This document shows positions 31,950 through 39,839 of a DNA stretch of 41,307 nucleotides, one piece after another. Origin of the DNA: Minisyncoccota bacterium (GTDB lineage: Bacteria > Patescibacteriota > Microgenomatia > UBA1400 > PJMF01). The translations under genes were made by a program, and so were the position numbers. Position 1 is the stretch's first letter; every line of letters begins with the position of its first letter. The notes under the pieces are model-generated. The model saw nothing but the letters and a program-made list of their open reading frames with translations, was not told the origin of the DNA and searched no databases. The stretch is from assembly GCA_018646985.1 (NCBI GenBank), contig JABGTR010000023.1, positions 1-41,307 of the forward strand, read 5' to 3'.

Positions 31950-32061
31950 GCGGAAAAAAGAAGCGGCGAAAACGTGGGGATGGGGTGGGAAAAAAGTAGG
32001 AAGAGGGTAAAAACTTAATAATTTCTTAATGTTTGTTTGGTATAGTTAAAATAAATTAATA

Positions 32062-32766
32062 ATGAAATTTTTAATTATTGAAGACAATCGCTCTTTAGCA
32101 AAATCATTAAAAGATATCTTGAGCAAAGATTACCTTATTGATATTGAGCATAGTGGTCGTAGCGGCGTCTTTTCTGCCCTCACAAGTGAATATGATCTCA
32201 TCATTCTTGATTTACAACTACCAGACATGGATGGATTAGAAATATGCCAAAACTTACGTCAGGAAAAGCTAACTCTTCCAATCTTAATCCTAACTGGTAA
32301 AAATACTGTAGAAAGTAAAATAGTTCTACTTAACTCTGGAGCTGATGACTATTTAACAAAACCTTTTAGTATGGCTGAATTAAAAGCTAGAATTAAATCA
32401 CTTCTCAGGAGAAGTGTTAATCATACCTATCAAAATCAACTCGAGATTGGTTCCTTGCTACTTAACACAGATACTAAAACTGTAGTGCTTAATAACAAGA
32501 TGCTCAAATTATCTAAAAAAGAGTTTATGCTGTTGCGCTACTTAATGAAAAAACCAGATATTTCAATTTCTAGATTAAGTCTTTTTGAGCATGTTTGGGA
32601 AGGAAACCTTGGTTTTAATAGTAATAAAATTGACGTTCACATCTATAATCTTAGACAAAAACTACATTCATCTTGTGAAAATCAAATTATTAAAACTGTT
32701 CATGGTGATGGCTATATGCTTGAAAGTAGCTCACTACTGCCACAAGTAACCTACAAAAACATATGA
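32062..32766 (+). CDS. OmpR/PhoB-family response regulator
   Basis: 234 residues. Receiver: acidic pair IIEDN, phosphorylated Asp in YDLIILDLQLPDMDGLEI, Thr/Lys positions ILILTGKNTVE and YLTKPFSMAELKARI. C-terminal winged-helix DNA-binding domain (LKLSKKEFMLLRYLMKKPDI, SNKIDVHIYNLRQKL, VHGDGYMLE). Overlaps the histidine kinase by ATGA and is probably its partner. The pair is clearly more AT-rich than flanking genes. Confidence 0.96.
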   Translation: MKFLIIEDNRSLAKSLKDILSKDYLIDIEHSGRSGVFSALTSEYDLIILDLQLPDMDGLEICQNLRQEKLTLPILILTGKNTVESKIVLLNSGADDYLTKPFSMAELKARIKSLLRRSVNHTYQNQLEIGSLLLNTDTKTVVLNNKMLKLSKKEFMLLRYLMKKPDISISRLSLFEHVWEGNLGFNSNKIDVHIYNLRQKLHSSCENQIIKTVHGDGYMLESSSLLPQVTYKNI

Positions 32767-34181
32767 GTTATTATATATGGAATAAAGCAACTAGTTTTCA
32801 CCGCAATCTTATTACTTCACGAGCATCATTAAATAAAAAATATACTCGCAAGTCAAAAGTGTTTCATGTTTTGTTAATAGGAAGCATATATTTAGTTAGT
32901 GTCGCGACTATTATCAGCATAATTAATTATTCTCTAATTACTATTGTGTTTGATCGAATTTTTACAGGAGTTCCCCCAATAATGCCAATTAGTATTTTGA
33001 TAGGCATAATAAGCTTGCTATACCTATCAAAAAAAGGATATCAATCACTTACCTCATATATTTTTATAGCTCTACTATGGTTGCCAGCCGCCTATACATC
33101 CTTCAGATGGGGAGCTTTGATGTATCAGTCAATAGCTATCTATGCATTGGTCATTATTTTGTCTGGAATTTTAATCAATAGTTATGCCTCACTAAGCACA
33201 ACTATTTTTACAGGAATTTTTTTAATTACCCTGACTGTCTTGCAGCATAATCAACTAATCAGCGTTGATTTAAGCTGGAGACAACATTCTGAAGACATAT
33301 ATAACGCAATTATGGTCTTTGCCACTTTAGGTGCGATATCTTTGGTTAGCTGGCTCTACAATCGTGAACTACGGCATGCAATTAAACATACACTTAAATC
33401 TAAAATAGCTCTAAAAAAAGAACGTGATTCCTTGGAAGAGCAAGTGATGATTCGCACTCAACAACTTGAGACTGCCCAAGCAGAAAAAATGATGCAATGG
33501 CAGCAGTTTGTTGAGATCGGCCGTTCCACAGCTGAAATTTTTCATGATATTAAAAATCCACTTACCAGTGTCTCCCTAAACCTTGAGCAGCTGTATAAAT
33601 TACATCAAGGTAAAAATACTTTCTCTAATAAAAAAATTCAGGATGCTTTGAGAAGTATTAATTATATTGGCCAGTTTATTACCGCCACCAACCATCAAAT
33701 CAAACCCCAGCAAGTGAGAAAATGGTTTAGTCACAACAAGCAAATCGGTCAGGCCATAAAATTTTTATCTCCAAAAGCAACTGCCAATAAAGTTAAATTT
33801 AATAATATTTGCTCAACTAATATAAAAATATGTGGTTGTTCAAGCAAATTCTATCAAGTCATAATTAATCTAATATCTAATTCTATAGATTCTTATCACG
33901 ACCATATGCTTAACTCACCTAGAATAATATTGATTAAAACAGAACAAGATGGAAATTATTTAAGAATCTTTGTTAAGGACAGTGGTTGCGGCATAACACT
34001 TGCAAATCAATCTCGTATATTTAATCCACTATTTACCACCAAAACAATAGATCAGGGAACTGGACTAGGATTAAGTATTGTTAAATCTGTAATAGTAAAT
34101 GACTTTGGCGGCTCGATCTTTTTTTGCAGCCAGCCAAACAAAGGCTCTACTTTTGCAGTCACAATTCCTATCAAAAAATAG
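32763..34181 (+). CDS. Membrane sensor histidine kinase
   Basis: 472 residues. About six membrane helices (residues 35-205), no large external sensor domain. A coiled coil (KERDSLEEQVMIRTQQLETA) leads to the His box AEIFHDIKNPLTSVSLNLEQ. Kinase domain: N box FYQVIINLISNSIDSY, G1 IFVKDSGCGI, F IFNPLFTTK, G2 GTGLGLSIVKSVI. All catalytic parts are present. The signal may be a membrane property or hydrophobic ligand. Converges on the Kbl-type gene. Confidence 0.96.
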   Translation: MSYYIWNKATSFHRNLITSRASLNKKYTRKSKVFHVLLIGSIYLVSVATIISIINYSLITIVFDRIFTGVPPIMPISILIGIISLLYLSKKGYQSLTSYIFIALLWLPAAYTSFRWGALMYQSIAIYALVIILSGILINSYASLSTTIFTGIFLITLTVLQHNQLISVDLSWRQHSEDIYNAIMVFATLGAISLVSWLYNRELRHAIKHTLKSKIALKKERDSLEEQVMIRTQQLETAQAEKMMQWQQFVEIGRSTAEIFHDIKNPLTSVSLNLEQLYKLHQGKNTFSNKKIQDALRSINYIGQFITATNHQIKPQQVRKWFSHNKQIGQAIKFLSPKATANKVKFNNICSTNIKICGCSSKFYQVIINLISNSIDSYHDHMLNSPRIILIKTEQDGNYLRIFVKDSGCGITLANQSRIFNPLFTTKTIDQGTGLGLSIVKSVIVNDFGGSIFFCSQPNKGSTFAVTIPIKK

Positions 34182-34187
34182 TTGCTC

Positions 34188-35426
34188 CTACTTCGCCCCC
34201 TTGCACTTCTCCACCAAGTACTCGACGTCTTCGGTTGTATGCGCGGCGCTGATCTGCACTCGGATCTCGTCTCTACCAGCCGGCACGACTGGATAGCTGA
34301 TCGTCGTCACCAGGATCCCTGCTTCATACAACACCTTGCTTAAAGCCTTAGCTGCCTTCGCATCCCCAATCAAAATCGGCTGAATCGGATGCACCGAATC
34401 CGCTGCAAACTCATAGCCCACCTTCACCAACCCCTCCTTAAACAACTTCGTATTGGCGCGTGATCTTTCCAATAAACCCTTACCCTCTGCCCCACTCAAT
34501 AACTCCACCGCCGCCAACGCTGCCCCAGCTGTACCAGGTGCAATATTATTTGAGTAAATATATGTGGCTGCTGCTTCACGCAGGTAATCAATCACAATCT
34601 TATCCGCCACCACATAGCCACCATCAGCCCCAAAGGCCTTGCCCATCGTCCCGATCAAGACATCAGCCTGACCGCCACTAACTTCCTCCGTCCCCCGGCC
34701 AGTTTCACCAAAAGCTCCGACTCCGTGCGCATCATCTACCACCAACAACACCCCCTGCTCATACTGAGCGTCATACTCATCAATCACTTTCCTCATCTCT
34801 CCTAAGTCTTGATACTCACCCAGCATACTAAACACTCCATCAGTCACTACTAGAGCCCGTTTATTGGTTGTTTTACCAGCCTCCAGCACCTCAGCCAAGC
34901 TAGTCATATCTAGATGTTTAAAGATCTTTCGCTTCTCTTTAGGATGGTTAGCGACCCGGATCCCATCGATAATACTCCGATGATTTAACTCATCTGAAAC
35001 TACCAAGGTATCATTATTCACTACTGAGTCTCGGCTCTGACCAGTGATCAAAGAAAATAAAACTGCTAGGTTGGCTGCAAAGGCTGAAGAAAAGATGATC
35101 CCCTCTTCACGACCATGAAACTTAGCTAAAGCTTGTTCTAGATCTCGATGAACCTTCAAAGAGCCAGAAATAAATCTGACTGCGCCCGGACCAGTGCCAT
35201 ATTTTTCACTGGCTTCATGCTCTGCTTTCTTTAAGCTGGGGTGATGACGAAAACCCATGTAATCATTGGAGTTAAAAATTCGATATTCCTGCTCCCCAAT
35301 CACCGCTCTGGGAGATGGGTGATCAGTAAAACCCTCGATCACCGTCTCGTGACGCTTATTCACCTGCGCCTCATCTAAACGATCCAATTCCTGCTGAATA
35401 GAACTATAAAAAACCTGCTTAGACAT
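34188..35426 (-). CDS. Kbl/BioF-type alpha-oxoamine synthase (PLP)
   Basis: 412 residues. Fold type I PLP enzyme: FNSNDYMGFRHHPSLKKAEH, GTGPGAVRFISGSLKVHRDL, VVDDAHGVGAFGETGRGTEE with the PLP Asp/His, and LIGTMGKAFGADGGYV with the Schiff-base Lys. Glycine C-acetyltransferase (kbl) is the nearest label, but no threonine dehydrogenase or biotin genes are near, so the acyl-CoA and amino acid are uncertain; serine palmitoyltransferase is another option. Noticeably GC-richer than the adjacent two-component genes. Confidence 0.9.
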   Translation of the reverse strand: MSKQVFYSSIQQELDRLDEAQVNKRHETVIEGFTDHPSPRAVIGEQEYRIFNSNDYMGFRHHPSLKKAEHEASEKYGTGPGAVRFISGSLKVHRDLEQALAKFHGREEGIIFSSAFAANLAVLFSLITGQSRDSVVNNDTLVVSDELNHRSIIDGIRVANHPKEKRKIFKHLDMTSLAEVLEAGKTTNKRALVVTDGVFSMLGEYQDLGEMRKVIDEYDAQYEQGVLLVVDDAHGVGAFGETGRGTEEVSGGQADVLIGTMGKAFGADGGYVVADKIVIDYLREAAATYIYSNNIAPGTAGAALAAVELLSGAEGKGLLERSRANTKLFKEGLVKVGYEFAADSVHPIQPILIGDAKAAKALSKVLYEAGILVTTISYPVVPAGRDEIRVQISAAHTTEDVEYLVEKCKGAK

Positions 35427-35497
35427 GGGTAACCTTTCGTAAATTTAAGATGTCTTCACTATACAACAATGCCCTGGGTCAAACTATTCTCAAGTAC

Positions 35498-35526
35498 TTG
35501 ATTAATATTATAGGCTGGTTTATAAT
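35498..35526 (+). promoter_or_regulatory. Strong sigma70-type promoter for the small acidic gene
   Basis: TTGATT (35498-35503), exactly 17 bp, TATAAT (35521-35526). Predicted start near 35533, giving a leader of about 155 nt before the ATG at 35690, unlike the leaderless genes elsewhere in the window. It lies in the longest intergenic gap (35427-35689). Confidence 0.65.
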
Positions 35527-35554
35527 ACACCCTTTGCTCTTTAAAATTTGATTG

Positions 35555-35594
35555 CGGGCTAGTAATTATTAATCATCTAGTAATTACCAGCCCG
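35555..35594 (+). promoter_or_regulatory. Long leader hairpin or dyad (17-pair arms)
   Basis: CGGGCTAGTAATTATTA - 6 nt - TAGTAATTACCAGCCCG: 15 Watson-Crick pairs, one G-U and one mismatch. It is followed by TAATTTT. Further down, CCTAAC (about 35604) can pair with GTTAGG (about 35664), enclosing GATC-AATAC-GATC and GCCTG-TGC-CAGGC. It may be a cis-regulatory leader, a small RNA or a DNA-binding dyad. No known riboswitch class was matched. Confidence 0.5.
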
Positions 35595-35689
35595 TAATTT
35601 TAACCTAACCCTCTACCTCCAGATCAATACGATCGAAACGGTGAAGACGCCTGTGCCAGGCAAGTTAGGATTTATCAAAGGAGAAAAAA

Positions 35690-35878
35690 ATGGCATACGT
35701 GAACCAAAAGAAAGAGGTCCAGCTTGAAAATGATGAAGAGGTTGCTGTAGCTGAAGATGATTTCGGCATGACAGTTGAACCTGGCAACATCATAACTGAG
35801 GAAGAATGTCTCCCAGAGACACCTCAGGAGGTTGCTGATAGCATCGAAGAAGCTTGTATTAATGACCTCGGCACATAG
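35690..35878 (+). CDS. Small acidic protein of unknown function
   Basis: 62 residues, strongly acidic (VQLENDEEVAVAEDDFGMTV), with two Cys in the C-terminal half (EEECLP, EEACIN). AAAGGAG ends 7 nt upstream of the ATG and there is a consensus promoter, so expression should be strong. The Glu/Asp-rich leader-like first half with a Cys-containing end recalls peptide precursors, but no modifying enzyme is recognisable. A zincin-like protein gene converges on it. Function not inferred. Confidence 0.75.
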   Translation: MAYVNQKKEVQLENDEEVAVAEDDFGMTVEPGNIITEEECLPETPQEVADSIEEACINDLGT

Positions 35879-35895
35879 CTTTCTTCTCACCCCCC

Positions 35896-35933
35896 TTTTC
35901 CCTCTGTGGGGTAATACAAAGGGAAGCTTTTTA
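35896..35933 (+). terminator. Terminator between the small acidic gene and the zincin-like gene
   Basis: TTCCCT (35898-35903) pairs with AGGGAA (35920-35925), followed by GCTTTTT. The loop is about 16 nt, long for a terminator. Confidence 0.4.
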
Positions 35934-35934
35934 T

Positions 35935-36840
35935 CTAAGCTGCTTTCATTTCTTCTAAAAGCTCCGCCACATTTTTTTCTGTAAAACTAGCCTGGAGCAA
36001 TCTCCTACCAATCCTTTTCCCAAACAGCCTATCAATTTCTTTGGTTAATTCTCTTCTTAGACTAGGATCTAGCCTAGCTGAAACCAATAACTTTAATATC
36101 TCAACCTGCCTCTCAGGATTTTCCTCTGCAGCTTTAGCTGAGATTAACTCTATAATTTTTCTAGAGTTATTATATTGAGGTGATGCAACAAGCTCTAAAT
36201 CTAATTCGGTTTCTTCGTGATATGTTTCTCGAGCTGCTGCTACTAAAGGAGCTCTAGAGTTGAGAGCAAAGCTAGTCGCCAAAAACTCAGACAATCCCTC
36301 TTCAATCACCTTACCTCGATAATTACTTGGGCCTTTATCTTTAATTTTATGCTTCACCTCTGTTACATACCCAGATCTTTCCAATCTAAAACGAGGATAT
36401 TTAGCGTTTCCACTATTTACCGCAATCGCTTTTCTCCCAACCGCATGATGTAGCTCATGATAAATATTTCTAATATCCTCCAAAAACCGAGGTCCTCTTT
36501 TAACAAAAAATCGCACTGCTCCACTCAAGCTACCATGATCTCCAACTGTAGTCTCATCACCATCATCACTGGGTAATAGGTTAGCATCTATCAACTGGAA
36601 CTCTGGGAAATCATCGGCTGCTATGGTGACCCCATAAAATTCATATAAGTCTACTAAGTCTTGCTTAATTATCTCAATTGCCTCCAGATATTTTTCTTTT
36701 TCAGCACCTTCTTCAACCTCAAAATCCTGATACTGCTCAAAAGATTTCTTTTTCATTTCCTCCAGCTCAGCCATTACTTGCTGATGAACAGTATCTTTTT
36801 TTCTAGAATAACCTGATTGAACTATCTCTACTTCTGGCAT
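35935..36840 (-). CDS. Zincin-like protein with HExxH motif
   Basis: 301 residues. DIRNIYHELHHAVGRKAIAV carries HELHH near residue 140, and about 50 residues later VIEEGLSEFLATSFAL offers a Glu ligand, the gluzincin arrangement. The N-terminus is charged and helical; no signal peptide or membrane segment is evident, so a cytoplasmic metallopeptidase is suggested. Substrate unknown; it converges on the small acidic gene. Confidence 0.7.
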   Translation of the reverse strand: MPEVEIVQSGYSRKKDTVHQQVMAELEEMKKKSFEQYQDFEVEEGAEKEKYLEAIEIIKQDLVDLYEFYGVTIAADDFPEFQLIDANLLPSDDGDETTVGDHGSLSGAVRFFVKRGPRFLEDIRNIYHELHHAVGRKAIAVNSGNAKYPRFRLERSGYVTEVKHKIKDKGPSNYRGKVIEEGLSEFLATSFALNSRAPLVAAARETYHEETELDLELVASPQYNNSRKIIELISAKAAEENPERQVEILKLLVSARLDPSLRRELTKEIDRLFGKRIGRRLLQASFTEKNVAELLEEMKAA

Positions 36841-36897
36841 AGATATAAGAATAACACGTTACCAACTTCAAGACACCTTGCTTACCACTGCATCAAA

Positions 36898-37242
36898 CTA
36901 TATGGTGATTTTTCTACAATAAACCACTGACCAGCCAATACCCGGTCTAGTGGACTCACGCTCAAATGAATCAATGATCTCTAACCCACTTTTATTAACT
37001 AACTCCTCAATTTCAATCAACTTTTGAGAAAGATCCACCCCCACTACTTCAAGCCCAAACTCTTTCAAAATCTGACTATCCCTACCTGCAGCACAGCCAG
37101 CATCTAAAACTCTATCTTTAGGTGATAAATACTCCTGAAATTGTTGCAGCTCAGCCAGCTGAGCCTTATTTTCAACCTTAGCTGCATACTCAGCAGCATG
37201 ATCGTCATACCAGCTGATAGTAGCTTGAAGATTATTGATCAT
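36898..37242 (-). pseudogene. SAM methyltransferase with a probable internal deletion
   Basis: 114 residues only. The N-terminal half is a normal class I methyltransferase start: WYDDHAAEYAAKVENKAQLA and the SAM motif RVLDAGCAAGRDSQILKEFG LEVVGVDLSQ (two adjoining parts). It then jumps to ELVNKSGLEIIDSFERESTR, which looks like the closing beta strands of such enzymes. The central motif region (about 80-90 residues in typical members) is missing without a frameshift. Either a decayed gene or a minimal protein; activity is unlikely. Confidence 0.7.
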
Positions 37243-37294
37243 CTAGTTGCCATCATATCAGAAACAGACACTGCTAAAGCTTTGTCCCTTCTTC

Positions 37295-38026
37295 TTAACT
37301 AAACCTACCTAACATCTCATCTAATTGCTGACGTCTCAAAACCAAACGCTCATCATTCTCAATTATTTCTTGAGCTTGCTGCAGATATTCATGAGCTAAG
37401 TTAAAATTTTTACCTTTAAAGTGTTCGGCCAAACGCAAATATCCTCCAGAAATCCAAACTTTACAATTATAGTCCGCATCAACTCCTGTATCCGCCGCTA
37501 ACTCTGCTAAAAGACTTTCAATAGCTGTCATTGCTGTTTGATCACCCAAAGCTAACTCGCAAAGTGCCAGGCGCAACTTCATCAATGCTAGAACCGCTGG
37601 TCGGTTATGCTCTGGACTGGGATAGTTTGTCATTGAGTGTACAGCTTTCTGATACATCTCTTTTGCCGGCTCTAATTCCCCTGATTCTTCTAAGAATTCG
37701 GCTAAGTTCAGCTGAGGTAAAGCTAGTGCTTGTTTATCTCCTGAATCTTCAGCAATCTCCACGCTGGACTTAACAATTGCACCCGCTAGTATCCAGTAAG
37801 GTTTAAATTTTTGTTGGCGATGGAGGTGTTTGAAAGTAATAAAAATAGAGTCTAATGCTTCAGCAAAACCCAGCTGGTCGTTTTCTTGGGCATAAGCCAA
37901 TAAAGACTGCATTCCCAACTCCAACGCTGATGATAGATTGTCACTTTCACGAGCTGCCTCTATTTGATGATGAAGCTCTCGTCCGGATAAATTTTTATCT
38001 TTTGTCATATTCATATAGTTTACCAT
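37295..38026 (-). CDS. TPR-like helical repeat protein
   Basis: 243 residues, all helical, with TPR-like pairs (SALELGMQSLLAYAQENDQL, LNLAEFLEESGELEPAKEMY, GGYLRLAEHFKGKNFNLAHE). No catalytic domain is visible. The ATG at 38026 abuts the edge of type B repeat B1; in-frame ATGs at 38014 and 38008 are alternatives. Downstream of this gene no type B copy was found, so it may mark the distal end of the cassette-like array. Confidence 0.75.
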   Translation of the reverse strand: MVNYMNMTKDKNLSGRELHHQIEAARESDNLSSALELGMQSLLAYAQENDQLGFAEALDSIFITFKHLHRQQKFKPYWILAGAIVKSSVEIAEDSGDKQALALPQLNLAEFLEESGELEPAKEMYQKAVHSMTNYPSPEHNRPAVLALMKLRLALCELALGDQTAMTAIESLLAELAADTGVDADYNCKVWISGGYLRLAEHFKGKNFNLAHEYLQQAQEIIENDERLVLRRQQLDEMLGRFS

Positions 38027-38062
38027 TGCCGGAACTAGTGGGCAGTGTTGGAACCTGGGTTA
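38026..38062 (-). repeat. Type B repeat, copy B1
   Basis: Plus strand: TTGCCGGAACTAGTGGGCAG TGTTGGAACCTGGGTTA. It includes the stop codon of the RelE-like toxin and abuts the start of the next gene, so the junction between units is the repeat itself. Confidence 0.75.
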
Positions 38063-38320
38063 ATACTGATCATGGGTCACTAAATCAAAAAAAATAAATA
38101 TTTCGTTGTTTTTAATACTCAAAACTCTTAAATCTCCTTTAATCCGGATGGCGTACTGTTCTGATCTTTTACCTTTAAGCTTATGTATCTTTAATGAGGG
38201 ATGCTGATGATTCTCTTGAAAGAGGCTAAATTGTTTAGCTAGTGCAATCTTAAGCTGAGGATCTTTTTTACAAAGTTTTTTTGCTTTTTTCTGAAATGAA
38301 TCTGTAAGATGAAACTTCAT
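38060..38320 (-). CDS. RelE/YafQ-type toxin
   Basis: 86 residues. KFHLTDSFQKKAKKLCKKDP, HPSLKIHKLKGKRSEQYAIR and GDLRVLSIKNNEIFIFFDLV follow the RelE-fold interferase pattern, with the usual His/basic residues late in the chain. It overlaps the antitoxin by 4 bp. Its stop codon lies inside type B repeat B1. Confidence 0.9.
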   Translation of the reverse strand: MKFHLTDSFQKKAKKLCKKDPQLKIALAKQFSLFQENHQHPSLKIHKLKGKRSEQYAIRIKGDLRVLSIKNNEIFIFFDLVTHDQY

Positions 38321-38577
38321 AGCTTGCTAAAAAATTCCTCAGCATCTTTGACTTCTACGGTTTTGCCAGCCCCATATTCCTTAAGAGCCTCCAGGCCTTT
38401 TTCTTCAGTTTTTTTGCTCATCTCATAGATAGGAGTTGTCCCTTCTTTAAGAAAGTCTTCAGAAGCCTTGCTAATTACAAAACGGATGGTTTTGGGTAAG
38501 TTATAGCCAAATTGAGATCCATAACTGCTTAAAATGGCTGCTTCTTGATCTGTTAGAGAGAGTTGAACTTTAGTCAT
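38317..38577 (-). CDS. Antitoxin partner of the RelE-type toxin
   Basis: 86 residues. The N-terminal half (TKVQLSLTDQEAAILSSYGS, QFGYNLPKTIRFVISKA) fits a ribbon-helix-helix DNA-binding fold, and the acidic C-terminal half would wrap the toxin. Antitoxin-first order, 4-bp overlap with the toxin. Its own promoter is flanked by TTGTCAA operator sites. Confidence 0.85.
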   Translation of the reverse strand: MTKVQLSLTDQEAAILSSYGSQFGYNLPKTIRFVISKASEDFLKEGTTPIYEMSKKTEEKGLEALKEYGAGKTVEVKDAEEFFSKL

Positions 38578-38581
38578 AATA

Positions 38582-38639
38582 TTGACAATATAATACTAAA
38601 GCAATGTTTTGTCAATGATTATCAAATAATTCTTGACAA
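38582..38639 (-). promoter_or_regulatory. TA promoter with three TTGACAA/TTGTCAA operator half-sites
   Basis: Minus strand TTGACA (38610-38615), 17-bp spacer, TATATT (38587-38592). Half-sites at 38582-38588, 38609-38615 and 38633-38639 alternate in orientation, so each adjacent pair is a perfect inverted repeat. The ATG is 9 nt after the -10. Autorepression by the antitoxin is likely. Confidence 0.65.
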
Positions 38640-38675
38640 AAAGAACTAGTGAGCGGTGTTGGAACCTATTTTTTA
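38637..38675 (-). repeat. Type B repeat, copy B2
   Basis: Plus strand core GAACTAGTGAGCGGTGTTGG AACCTATTTTTT. The TAG stop of the membrane protein gene 38666 is formed by the repeat. Its outer edge touches the third operator half-site of the TA promoter. Confidence 0.75.
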
Positions 38676-39151
38676 ACAAAAGAAATATACTTGATCCCAT
38701 CTACATATCCCCAGTAATCTAATGCCAAGAAAACTGGCGTAGTAAGCACTACATGGGTAATGAACATCAGTGGATAAAGTTGGTATGGAATCTGTACTAA
38801 AAGAGCACAAGCTGATAGCAGTAACCAACCCAATATAACTAAGAAGGTGGGAAAGAAATCTGGTTTTTTGTCTATTAAACGTTTGATTGTATCTCTTTTT
38901 TTATTCTCCTCCACCGCTTTTACAACTTCGTTCCAAGCATCTTGACCAGAGCTAAAAACTGCTGAAACAGAGAACCCATATAATAATATTCCGACTAAAA
39001 CTGGAAAGAAAAGAACGTAGTTTTCACCTTCCTTAACCCATTCATAATCTGCAGTGAAGAAATTTAATCCTGTCAGAAGAATGCTAATCATCACAACTAA
39101 GGATATTGTTTTGAAAAATTCTTTTTTGTTAAATTCTATAATTTGGTACAT
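38666..39151 (-). CDS. Small polytopic membrane protein
   Basis: 161 residues from ATG 39151, which lies just after the upstream stop (TGATATG); the track's 39181 start is a TTG overlapping the upstream gene. Four membrane helices in two pairs (ISLVVMISILLTGLNFF, YVLFFPVLVGILLYGFSVSA, FFPTFLVILGWLLLSACALL, LYPLMFITHVVLTTPVFLAL) separated by a charged loop. The loop holds AVFSSGQDAWNEVVKAVEEN, reminiscent of 2TM-domain proteins. Function unknown. Shares a cassette with orf 39153. Confidence 0.75.
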   Translation of the reverse strand: MYQIIEFNKKEFFKTISLVVMISILLTGLNFFTADYEWVKEGENYVLFFPVLVGILLYGFSVSAVFSSGQDAWNEVVKAVEENKKRDTIKRLIDKKPDFFPTFLVILGWLLLSACALLVQIPYQLYPLMFITHVVLTTPVFLALDYWGYVDGIKYISFVKK

Positions 39152-39152
39152 A

Positions 39153-39392
39153 TCAACTTTCTCGTAGTTTAGCTTGCTCAATATATAAATCCAACAACTC
39201 CACCTGATCCCGATAAGTACTTAGTCTACTAAGCAGTTGAAAAACATTTTGTTCACCTGTTGGCAGGTTGCCAATGAACTCATCAGCCTCAACTTTTTTC
39301 CAAATCTCTGGATGCTGATCTTTTAGTGGTTCTATTTCAGCTATACTTTCAACAGATTCTTCCCGCAATGCCTCCAATTCTCCTACATCCAT
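39153..39392 (-). CDS. Small acidic helical protein, function unknown
   Basis: About 79 residues from ATG 39392 (MDVGELEALREESVESIAEI..). The track's start at 39458 is only 3 nt after a terminator T-run, so it is doubtful. Charged helices, no known family. Two nucleotides separate its stop from the next ATG, so it is translationally linked to the membrane protein. Confidence 0.6.
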   Translation of the reverse strand: MDVGELEALREESVESIAEIEPLKDQHPEIWKKVEADEFIGNLPTGEQNVFQLLSRLSTYRDQVELLDLYIEQAKLRES

Positions 39393-39461
39393 GGTATCGA
39401 GGTTTCTTTTGGGCTTAGTTTCTATAAATAACACACTAATAGATAGTATCTCATACATTAA

Positions 39462-39485
39462 AAAAGACCTATTTAAAGGTCTTTT
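39462..39485. terminator. Strong bidirectional terminator
   Basis: AAAAGACCT-ATTTAA-AGGTCTTTT: nine-pair perfect stem with T-runs on both strands. It closes the BrnTA-like cassette, just beyond repeat B3, and isolates it from the next unit. Confidence 0.8.
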
Positions 39486-39492
39486 ATTGCTT

Positions 39493-39530
39493 TTGCAGGG
39501 ACTAGTGGACGATGTTCGAACCTATTTTTA
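39493..39530 (-). repeat. Type B repeat, copy B3
   Basis: Plus strand: TTGCAGGGACTAGTGGACGA TGTTCGAACCTATTTTTA. 35 of 38 positions match B4. Contains the TAA of the CopG-like gene. Confidence 0.8.
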
Positions 39531-39839
39531 CAAACTCAATCTAGTTTTACCTTGAGCATATTGGTTGATTAGGGTACTTAACAAAGTTTGATAAGGGATG
39601 TTGTTGCGCTTTGCTTTGGCTTTGACTTTAATCAAGTCAAGCTGATTAACTCTAATAGTAATAGGCTTAGAAAGTTTAAGCTCCAAGTATTTGGTTGCAG
39701 CTTCTGCAAGCATTTTTTTTGTTTGTTTTAGATCTGTGGCTTCTTCATACTCATCTCTCTCAAAGGCTTCTTCTAGCAACTGCTCTTCTTTATCTAAAAT
39801 TAAATTATTAAACGGATTTTTCTTTTGTTTATTTTTCAT
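39528..39839 (-). CDS. CopG/BrnA-type antitoxin
   Basis: 103 residues. The C-terminal part (ITIRVNQLDLIKVKAKAKRN, NIPYQTLLSTLINQYAQGK) is a ribbon-helix-helix domain as in CopG and BrnA antitoxins; the N-terminal part is acidic and could bind the toxin. Toxin-first order with a 4-bp overlap (ATGA), as in BrnTA. Confidence 0.85.
   Translation of the reverse strand: MKNKQKKNPFNNLILDKEEQLLEEAFERDEYEEATDLKQTKKMLAEAATKYLELKLSKPITIRVNQLDLIKVKAKAKRNNIPYQTLLSTLINQYAQGKTRLSL

Noticed and set aside
35600-35690. Known riboswitch in the leader of the small acidic gene
   Set aside because: Compared from memory with ZTP, c-di-GMP, M-box, fluoride and guanidine motifs; conserved cores not found.
35675-35890. 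Minus-strand ORF opposite the small acidic gene
   Set aside because: Phe/Leu-rich shadow; promoter and ribosome binding site favour the plus-strand gene.
37531-38097. Plus-strand ORFs over the TPR gene
   Set aside because: Shadows of 37295..38026; no start signals.
39493-39530. tRNA 3' part (GGTTCGAAC on the minus strand looks like a T-loop)
   Set aside because: No complementary T-stem, no acceptor or anticodon arms, and the other copies read GGTTCCAAC.
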